Shown piece after piece: positions 6,002-10,226 of a stretch of DNA of 10,226 bases. Position numbers and translations under genes: made by a program. Under the pieces are notes generated by a model, which made no database searches, was not told the DNA's origin, and worked only from the letters and a program-made list of their open reading frames with translations. This stretch comes from Candidatus Methanoperedens sp. (lineage in GTDB: Archaea > Halobacteriota > Methanosarcinia > Methanosarcinales > Methanoperedenaceae). Position 1 is the stretch's first letter. Every line of letters begins with the position of its first letter. Location of the stretch: NCBI GenBank assembly GCA_027460605.1, contig JAPZAN010000241.1, positions 1 to 10,226 on the forward strand, read 5' to 3'.

Positions 6002-7402
6002 TTGCATGAAGAATGCGGTATAGTCGGTGTCTCTTATAAAGAAGAGGCGCCTGCCGCACTATCAATCTATTACGCTTTATATTCTCTCCAGCACAGGGGC
6101 CAGGAATCCGCCGGTATAACAGTCCATGACGGGAACTGTGTCCAGACTTTAAAAGGCATGGGACTCGTGCCTGATGTTTTTAATAAAGCCGATATCCAGA
6201 AACTGAAAGGTCATGTCGGTATCGGGCATGTCCGCTATTCGACTACAGGCGGCTCAAAGATCGAGAATTGCCAGCCTCTTCTTGTCAGTTTCAGCAGCGG
6301 GACAATAGCAATCGCCCATAACGGCAATCTTGTAAACTCAAAAGAATTGAGAGAAGAGCTTGTAAAAGAGGGGAGAATATTTCTCTCGGATTCTGATACG
6401 GAGGTCATTGCGCATCTCCTGGTTAAAGAACTCATGCACAATGAACTTGAAGATGCTGTAAGGGAGATGATGAAAAGGCTTGTGGGTTCTTATTCGCTTG
6501 CCATCCTGATAGACAAAACGCTTGTCATTGTCCGCGACCCGCTGGGAGTAAAACCCCTGTGTCTTGGACGTATTGATAATGGTTTTGTTGTGGCGTCTGA
6601 AAGCGTTGCTATTGATATATTAAACGGGGATTTTATTCGTGATGTTGCTCCTGGAGAAATGCTGATATTCAGCAATGGGTCGTATGAAAGCCGCCAGCTT
6701 ATTAAATCAAAGAATTGCGCGCACTGCGTTTTCGAATATATTTATTTTGCGCGCCCCGATTCGGTCATAGATGGACAGCTTGTGTATAATGTCAGGATGC
6801 GTATCGGAGCAACGCTATTCAAGGAGCATCCGGTAGAAGCCGATATAGTATCCCCGGTGCCTGATTCTGGAATTACTTATGCGATAGGTTTCTCCAAGAG
6901 CGCGGGCATTGATTATATGGAAGGATTGATGAAGAACCGCTATATAGGACGGACTTTCATCATGCCTGGACAGGATATGAGAGAGACTGCGGTCAGATTG
7001 AAACTCAATACTATAAAGCCAAACATCGAAGGTAAAAGAGTTGTGCTCATCGACGACAGCATTGTGCGCGGGACAACCTCGCGCCGGATAATCGATTTAA
7101 TCCGAAAAGCCGGAACGAAGGAGATTCACATGAGGGTTGCCAGCCCGCCGATTATTTCACCATGTTATCTTGGGATTGACATGGCTACAAGAGAGGAACT
7201 TGTGGCTGCTTATAAGTCGGTGAAAGGTGTTGAGGCTTTGATTAATGCCGATTCCCTGGGATATTTGAGCATTGAAGGGCTTGTGAGTTCTATCGGGATT
7301 CCCATGGATGATCTGTGCGTGGGATGTTTGAGCGGTGTTTATCCTGTTGAGATTCCGGGCGAGAAGTGTTCAAGAAGGCAGTTGAAGTTAAGTGAGTTTT
7401 GA
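6002..7402 (+). CDS. purF: Amidophosphoribosyltransferase (glutamine PRPP amidotransferase)
   Basis: PurF makes 5-phosphoribosylamine from PRPP and glutamine, the first step of purine synthesis. The 466-residue product has an N-terminal class II glutaminase domain: Cys5 becomes the N-terminal nucleophile after removal of a 4-residue propeptide, followed by SLQHRGQESAG, GHVRYSTTGGS, AHNGNLVN and SDSDTE. The C-terminal phosphoribosyltransferase domain has the PRPP loop VVLIDDSIVRGTTS (347-360). Cys242, Cys388, Cys439 and Cys442 match the four 4Fe-4S ligands of the Bacillus-type enzyme, so this is the iron-sulphur, oxygen-sensitive form. The start is TTG at 6002, set by an AAGGTGA site (5989-5995) six bases upstream and by the need to place Cys5 correctly. 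The ATG at 6006 is out of frame. Third gene of the LSm operon. Confidence 0.96.
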   Translation: MHEECGIVGVSYKEEAPAALSIYYALYSLQHRGQESAGITVHDGNCVQTLKGMGLVPDVFNKADIQKLKGHVGIGHVRYSTTGGSKIENCQPLLVSFSSGTIAIAHNGNLVNSKELREELVKEGRIFLSDSDTEVIAHLLVKELMHNELEDAVREMMKRLVGSYSLAILIDKTLVIVRDPLGVKPLCLGRIDNGFVVASESVAIDILNGDFIRDVAPGEMLIFSNGSYESRQLIKSKNCAHCVFEYIYFARPDSVIDGQLVYNVRMRIGATLFKEHPVEADIVSPVPDSGITYAIGFSKSAGIDYMEGLMKNRYIGRTFIMPGQDMRETAVRLKLNTIKPNIEGKRVVLIDDSIVRGTTSRRIIDLIRKAGTKEIHMRVASPPIISPCYLGIDMATREELVAAYKSVKGVEALINADSLGYLSIEGLVSSIGIPMDDLCVGCLSGVYPVEIPGEKCSRRQLKLSEF

Positions 7403-7415
7403 GAGAACAGGCGCA

Positions 7416-7703
7416 TTATAATTTTTGTAATAATTCTTCAGCAGTCTCTAATATCTTTACTCCCTCGATGAGTAAAGTCGCTGTCTTATTCCCCTTCTCA
7501 GTAAGCCTGTATCTAACTCTTTTTCCTTTTTCTTCTTGAATAATTGAAGCTTCAATAATCCCAAATTCTTCGAGTTCTTTAAGCCTTCTTGATAGCGTAT
7601 CCGAGTAAATTTTTAATTGACTTTGAATTTCATTAAACGCAAGCGGTGCATCTTTTAAAGCTATTATTATTTCGATAAGGAACTTCTTGTGCAATAAATA
7701 CAT
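7416..7703 (-). CDS. Winged-helix transcriptional regulator (HxlR/MarR-like)
   Basis: This 95-residue protein is a single winged-helix DNA-binding domain. The pattern LKDAPLAFNEIQSQL, then SDTLSRRLKELEEFGIIEA (34-52, the recognition-helix region), and RVRYRLTEKG (62-71, the wing) is typical of HxlR-type regulators. The N terminus is shorter than in classical HxlR proteins and lacks their conserved Cys, so redox sensing is not supported. The start at 7703 has no ribosome binding site, and the RNA may be nearly leaderless. A perfect 15-bp palindrome ends two bases before the ATG and is the obvious candidate for autoregulation. The gene converges with purF (13 bases) and diverges from a lipoprotein gene that it may also control. 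The signal it senses is unknown. Confidence 0.82.
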   Translation of the reverse strand: MYLLHKKFLIEIIIALKDAPLAFNEIQSQLKIYSDTLSRRLKELEEFGIIEASIIQEEKGKRVRYRLTEKGNKTATLLIEGVKILETAEELLQKL

Positions 7704-7705
7704 GC

Positions 7706-7720
7706 AGACTTCGGAAGTCT
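7706..7720. promoter_or_regulatory. Perfect 15-bp palindrome, putative operator of the HxlR-like regulator
   Basis: AGACTTC-G-GAAGTCT has 7-bp arms around a single central base and lies two bases before the start codon of the regulator at 7703. The size and symmetry suit a dimeric winged-helix protein, and the position would cover the transcription start of the minus-strand gene, because a TATA-like ACTTATTTTT lies near 7734-7744. It is about 65 bases upstream of the divergent lipoprotein promoter element. Binding has not been shown. Confidence 0.5.
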
Positions 7721-7777
7721 TTTAACATAATGAAAAATAAGTAAGAAAATCATACTATACTTTTATAATCGTATTAA

Positions 7778-7791
7778 GAAAGATTTATAAG
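7778..7791 (+). promoter_or_regulatory. BRE/TATA-like promoter of the lipoprotein gene
   Basis: GAAAGA followed by TTTATAAG (7784-7791) fits an archaeal BRE plus TATA box. The expected transcription start lies near 7813, giving a leader of about a dozen bases that contains a GGTGG site before the ATG at 7825. Confidence 0.45.
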
Positions 7792-7824
7792 AGTTAAAAT
7801 TCGTATAAGGATTTGGTGGCAAAA

Positions 7825-8322
7825 ATGAATCTAAAAATTATTGGAATAATTGCAATAGTGTTAGTATCAGTGATAGCATTAGGATGCGTAGAATCACAGC
7901 CAAGTGCACCAACTTCGATTGAAAATCCTAAATCTACAGTTGCTTCTACCCCAAAACCTGTACAAACACAGTCTCAAAAGAATATAATCATCAGCTATTC
8001 CGCTAAAAAGGTTGACTCGATTGGGCAATTTGGAGAAGCTAAATCAGGTAAAGTATTCTTAGTAATTACAATGAACATAGAAAATCACGGTTATAAAGAA
8101 TTTAACACAAATCCGTTTTTCTTTAAGGTAATAGCTAATAATGTAAAATATGATGTTACAACAGAGTCTTACAGTTTAGATGATAAATTAGATACGGTTG
8201 ATTTACTTGATGGTGGAACACTCAAAGGTAGTCTTGCATTCGAAGTTCCTTCAAATATTGGGAGTTACCAAATTCAATATGATGGATGGAGTAATTACGA
8301 AATTATCTATAAAACTATTTGA
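7825..8322 (+). CDS. Membrane-anchored lipoprotein with DUF4352-like domain
   Basis: This 165-residue secreted protein starts with a hydrophobic signal and a lipobox (IALGC, Cys21), then a low-complexity Ser/Thr/Pro-rich linker (about 22-55). The rest is a single beta-rich domain. The pattern GKVFLVITMNIENHGYKEFN, then FFFKVIANNVKYDV, a central DLLDGGTLKGSLAFEVP and a final strand resembles DUF4352, an immunoglobulin-like domain common in archaeal and Gram-positive surface proteins. No enzymatic function is indicated, and roles in surface sensing or binding are guesses. I chose the ATG at 7825 because GGTGG lies five bases upstream and the signal peptide begins there; TTG at 7813 and GTG at 7816 are alternatives. 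It is divergent from the HxlR-like regulator and is AT-rich compared with the core genes. Confidence 0.75.
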   Translation: MNLKIIGIIAIVLVSVIALGCVESQPSAPTSIENPKSTVASTPKPVQTQSQKNIIISYSAKKVDSIGQFGEAKSGKVFLVITMNIENHGYKEFNTNPFFFKVIANNVKYDVTTESYSLDDKLDTVDLLDGGTLKGSLAFEVPSNIGSYQIQYDGWSNYEIIYKTI

Positions 8323-8439
8323 AATCAATGTAGTTCATATCGATAAATCATCGTCAGGAGAAAAGATGCAGTGACTATATTCAAGAAGATATAATGAACC
8401 AATAATAACTTGCGAGACAAAAACAACGAGAAAAATATT

Positions 8440-8751
8440 ATGAGTATAAGAATTGGGAATTATGAATTCGATGGGCCGTATAGCTCACTGGAAAACCTAG
8501 AGGATCGATCGGGGATTTATTCTATCCTTTGCCAAAGAAATGGTGAGTATAATCTCATTGATGTGGGCGAGTCAGCTACTGTAAAAACAAGAGTGGCAAA
8601 TCATGAAAGGAATATATGCTGGAGGAGAAATTGTCAAAGCACTCCTGTCGTTGCAGTTTATTATACTCCAAATTTACAACAGCAAGGAAGAATGGCAATT
8701 GAGCAAAAAATACGAGGGTATTATAACGGGATACCTTGTGGGGAACGCTAA
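8440..8751 (+). CDS. Small GIY-YIG-like domain protein
   Basis: This 103-residue stand-alone domain resembles a compact GIY-YIG endonuclease fold. SGIYSILC carries the GIY element (25-27). YNLIDVGES (37-45) takes the place of the YIG strand. VKTRVANHER supplies the conserved Arg51 and His55, and MAIEQKIR supplies Glu88, the expected metal-binding acid. Conserved Cys60, Cys65 and Cys100 and the ending PCGER suggest a specific subfamily that I recognise only as hypothetical proteins. GIY-YIG domains cut or nick DNA, and a role in defence or repair is possible but unproven. ATG at 8440 is preferred over TTG at 8410 because MSIRIGNYEFDGPY looks like the family start; the ribosome binding site is weak. 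The gene stands alone, flanked by AT-rich gaps. Confidence 0.7.
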   Translation: MSIRIGNYEFDGPYSSLENLEDRSGIYSILCQRNGEYNLIDVGESATVKTRVANHERNICWRRNCQSTPVVAVYYTPNLQQQGRMAIEQKIRGYYNGIPCGER

Positions 8752-8841
8752 CTTAGATTTTTAAATATCGTGAGTTCCAGTTAAAATTTTTGACTGAGTG
8801 TAAGAATTATAAAGCAAAGTTAGAATTACTTGTGAAAATAA

Positions 8842-8849
8842 ACTATATA
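8842..8849 (+). promoter_or_regulatory. Possible TATA box of the nucleotidyltransferase-like gene
   Basis: ACTATATA, preceded by an A-rich GTGAAAAT stretch, lies about 30 bases before the ATG at 8879. The predicted start would fall near 8870, at or inside the AAGGTAAT ribosome binding site (8867-8873), so the RNA would be nearly leaderless. This is a weak call in an AT-rich gap. Confidence 0.3.
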
Positions 8850-8878
8850 GCAGACATGCTTATATCAAGGTAATCTAA

Positions 8879-9328
8879 ATGCAAACCAAACTCCTCTCAG
8901 AACTGACCAGAATACTCAAACATCAGTTCAACCAAGACCTCTTATCCATTGTCATATTCAGCTCCATCGTTAAAGGCAATTTTACCACCACTTCTAATAT
9001 AGATGTCCTTGTAGTCTGCGAAACTGCCATAAAAGACTGGCGAGCGCGCGATAAAATGACTCTGGAACTAACAGAAGATATAGAATTAAAATACGCCACT
9101 TCACTCCATTTGAATCTTGTAAGTAGGGATGAAATTTCACATGCTATATATTCAGTTTCTCCATTAATGCTCGAAATTTACGAAGCTAATGAGATAATTT
9201 ATGAAAAAGATACCTTCTTTACGCAACTATTGAACAATTTCAGGAAAAATCTCAAAAGCCTGCATGCTATAAAAATAGAAAAAGGCGTCTGGAAAATCCC
9301 GGGTCTGGCTGTGATAGAAAGTGGCTGA
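8879..9328 (+). CDS. Nucleotidyltransferase-fold (MNT-like) protein, active site degraded
   Basis: This 149-residue protein has the fold of the small minimal nucleotidyltransferases that often pair with HEPN toxins. The motif region reads FSSIVKGNFTTTSNIDVLVV (27-46). The family motif is GS-X10-DXD; here Gly is replaced by Ser28 and the first catalytic Asp by Asn40, leaving only Asp42. The later strand HLNLVS lacks the third Asp. Catalysis is therefore doubtful, and the protein may be a binding-only or decaying relative. The start at 8879 has AAGGTAAT just upstream. No HEPN gene follows; instead, four bases after the stop, a truncated toxin-like gene begins. The C-terminal end (KGVWKIPGLAV) resembles other members, so the protein itself is not truncated. 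Confidence 0.68.
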   Translation: MQTKLLSELTRILKHQFNQDLLSIVIFSSIVKGNFTTTSNIDVLVVCETAIKDWRARDKMTLELTEDIELKYATSLHLNLVSRDEISHAIYSVSPLMLEIYEANEIIYEKDTFFTQLLNNFRKNLKSLHAIKIEKGVWKIPGLAVIESG

Positions 9329-9332
9329 GGCA

Positions 9333-9390
9333 ATGAAATTATTTAAAGACATACACAGTCGAGAGATCCGATTAACACCCGAGCGTCGGG
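9333..9390 (+). pseudogene. N-terminal remnant of a PBECR-type nuclease-fold (toxin-like) gene
   Basis: An ATG with a GAGG-containing upstream sequence opens a frame beginning MKLFKDIHSREIRLTPER, four bases after the preceding stop codon. The pattern K-D-[IV]-x-x-x-E-I-R-L-T-x-E-R is, from memory, the N terminus of a widespread family of about 90-100-residue nuclease-fold proteins (phage Barnase-EndoU-ColicinE5-RelE-like) encoded directly upstream of DUF2283 genes. Here family-like sequence stops after about 20 residues. The frame then runs through the ribosome binding site of the DUF2283 gene to a TGA at 9429-9431. I infer that an internal deletion removed most of the gene, with a junction around 9385-9395. 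A conserved residue usually seen after this motif (Trp) is already replaced by Arg. Confidence 0.5.
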
Positions 9391-9402
9391 AGGGGAAAAG
9401 AA

Positions 9403-9609
9403 GTAAAAATATGGTACGACAAAGAAGGTGACTACCTTGAAGTCCTTTTTGAGAAAAAAGCGGGATACTTCAAGGAAACGGAAAACGATGCAGTGATGGA
9501 AAAAGTTGATACAAAGGGAAATGTTATTGGATTTTCTATCTTAAAAGTAAGCGCATTGAAGGCTAAAAGCCCGCTTTCAGTCAGTCTTAAAAACCTTGCA
9601 GTCGCCTGA
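9403..9609 (+). CDS. DUF2283 protein with non-canonical GTA start
   Basis: This 68-residue protein matches DUF2283 along its whole length: KIWYDKEGDYLEVLFEKK, then a block through EKVDTKGNVIGFSILKVS, and a short C-terminal tail. DUF2283 proteins are small and frequently sit beside toxin-like genes, where an antitoxin role has been suggested. No ATG, GTG or TTG exists at the family start. The codon in the expected position is GTA at 9403, seven bases after a strong GGGAGGGG site (9388-9395), and an in-frame stop at 9373-9375 rules out a distant start. The likely history is a GTG-to-GTA mutation, which would weaken or abolish translation. The reading frame itself is intact, so the loss is recent or the codon still works poorly. 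The partner gene upstream is only a stump. Confidence 0.65.
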   Translation, partial: VKIWYDKEGDYLEVLFEKKAGYFKETENDAVMEKVDTKGNVIGFSILKVSALKAKSPLSVSLKNLAVA

Positions 9610-9760
9610 ATGTATATATGCAATGAAAGCGCCCCGGCTATTCATGAAATAATTTGAAAGGAATTCAAATCAGATTTTTGGTGCATTAACATAAAGACAA
9701 GATGAAACATATTGACAGAAAACTAAAAAAGAGAGAACTGATATTAAACAATGAGGCATA
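9610..9760. other. AT-rich intergenic region before the GTPase
   Basis: No gene is visible in these 151 bases. They contain a perfect inverted repeat ATTTGAA-N5-TTCAAAT (9652-9670) followed by a run of five T (9674-9678), and then an A-rich stretch leading to the GTPase ribosome binding region. No clear TATA element for the GTPase could be fixed. Confidence 0.5.
9652..9678 (+). terminator. Possible stem-loop / T-tract terminator
   Basis: The perfect 7-bp inverted repeat ATTTGAA-AGGAA-TTCAAAT (9652-9670) is followed three bases later by TTTTT (9674-9678). It lies 40 bases after the DUF2283 stop and could end that transcription unit. The stem is AT-rich and weak, and an operator for the downstream GTPase gene is an alternative. 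Confidence 0.3.
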
Positions 9761-10226
9761 ATGACTATGGGCATAATAAAAAGGCTGGGGCTGAACTTTA
9801 ACTGGATAAAGCGGTTATTCAAGAAAAAGAAAGCGAGGATTGGAATATATGGTCCTCCAAATGCCGGGAAGACTACGCTTGCGAACAGGATAGTGAGGGA
9901 CTGGACCGGCGATGCCATGGGTTCGGTATCCCATATCCCGCATGAAACCCGCAGGGCGCGCCGACGCGAAGGTGTGACCATCGAATGCAACGGCTCGTCG
10001 GTGACTCTGGATATAATCGATACGCCCGGACTTGCTACCAAAATCGATTTTCATGATTTTATGGCATTTGGCTTGACAGAAGAGGAATCCAAAAGGCGCT
10101 CCAAAGAAGCCACCGAAGGAGTGATTGAAGCCGTGAAATGGCTCGATGACCTTGACGGCGTAATACTCGTGATGGACGCTACGGAAGACCCGTACACGCA
10201 GGTTAATGTTGTCGTAATAGGCAACA
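9761..10226 (+). CDS. Era-like GTP-binding protein (archaeal), 5' part, cut by window end
   Basis: This is the N-terminal 155 residues of an archaeal Era/Der-like P-loop GTPase. A basic amphipathic leader (IKRLGLNFNWIKRLFKKKK) precedes the G domain. The G1 motif is GPPNAGKTT (31-39), switch I lies around HETRRARRREG, and G3 is DTPG (87-90). The window ends at VVIGN, which is the expected opening of the G4 motif (NKxD). Between G3 and G4 there is a charged insertion (about 94-130) found in the archaeal family. Such proteins are presumed to act in ribosome assembly or RNA binding, but the archaeal function is not established. ATG at 9761 is chosen, with ATG at 9767 as the alternative; a GAGG lies at 9753-9756, and an in-frame stop just upstream excludes longer forms. 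Confidence 0.88.
   Translation, partial: MTMGIIKRLGLNFNWIKRLFKKKKARIGIYGPPNAGKTTLANRIVRDWTGDAMGSVSHIPHETRRARRREGVTIECNGSSVTLDIIDTPGLATKIDFHDFMAFGLTEEESKRRSKEATEGVIEAVKWLDDLDGVILVMDATEDPYTQVNVVVIGN

Noticed and set aside
8323..8439. Possible small RNA (C/D-box-like GATGAT and CTGA fragments) in the gap between the lipoprotein and the GIY-YIG-like gene.
   Set aside because: The boxes are imperfect, and no paired C'/D' set or terminal stem could be found.
9377..9395. CCCGAG...TCGGGAGGG at 9378-9394 resembles the CCCGAG...TCGGGAGGG hairpin at 5419-5439, suggesting a dispersed repeat.
   Set aside because: The copy at 9378 is explained as the end of the toxin-like coding remnant (TPERRE) running into the DUF2283 ribosome binding site. 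The loops differ in length and the flanks do not match.
9688..9697. AACATAAAGA, identical to the right half of the tupA inverted repeat and its flank (356-365), and AACATAA again at 7724-7730.
   Set aside because: Neither place has the matching TTATGTT arm at the six-base spacing, so these are single AT-rich half-sites expected by chance.
9670..10041. Minus-strand open frames at the right end of the window.
   Set aside because: They are antisense to the Era-like GTPase, whose G1 and G3 motifs are unambiguous.
1..10226. CRISPR arrays, tRNA or rRNA genes, transposases and complete insertion sequences.
   Set aside because: I looked on both strands and found no regularly spaced repeats, cloverleaf sequences or transposase motifs.

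Overview
The window is euryarchaeal. It carries an archaeal LSm (Sm-like) gene, ribosomal protein L37e, archaeal SepF, an archaeal ZPR1 zinc-finger protein, a stand-alone PUA/MCT-1-like protein and an archaeal Era-like GTPase. Ribosome binding sites are of the GGTGAT/GGAGG type, starts are often GTG or TTG, and BRE/TATA-like promoter elements are present. The mixture of genes fits a Methanosarcinales / Methanoperedenaceae-type organism, but the genus is an inference from memory and not a search result.

Layout. (1) 1-2655, plus strand: a molbindin (Mop) gene, then a TupABC tungstate importer locus. tupA and tupC are intact. tupB is broken by a frameshift-plus-deletion in the loop that should contact the ATPase. 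A 20-bp inverted repeat sits between the tupA TATA-like element and its start codon and looks like a metal-responsive operator. (2) 2670-5393, minus strand: a tightly packed four-gene block, transcribed in the order PUA-domain RNA-binding protein, SepF (cell division), ZPR1-like zinc-finger protein, and NusB-fused RsmB-type RNA m5C methyltransferase. Its 5' leader (5391-5467) contains three perfect stem-loops, one of which buries the first start codon. (3) 5584-7402, plus strand: the LSm - L37e - purF cluster. (4) 7416-9609: a small, AT-richer accessory stretch with an HxlR/MarR-like regulator that has a perfect 15-bp palindrome beside its start codon, a DUF4352-like lipoprotein, a small GIY-YIG-like protein, a nucleotidyltransferase-fold protein with a degraded active site, the stump of a nuclease-fold toxin-like gene, and a DUF2283 gene that has lost its canonical start codon. 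(5) 9761-end: the 5' part of an Era-like GTPase, cut by the window edge in the G4 motif.

How the parts work together. Region 1 is about tungstate/molybdate capture and storage: TupA binds the oxyanion outside the cell, TupB/TupC move it in, and Mop holds it. The broken tupB would disable import unless it is an assembly error or is complemented elsewhere. Regions 2 and 3 are divergent housekeeping operons for translation, RNA modification, cell division and purine synthesis that share a 190-bp intergenic region. Region 4 looks like a decaying defence / toxin-antitoxin style insertion between conserved genes.

The strongest candidates for something undescribed are the multi-hairpin leader of the PUA-sepF operon, with mutually exclusive pairings, and the eroded toxin / DUF2283 pair.
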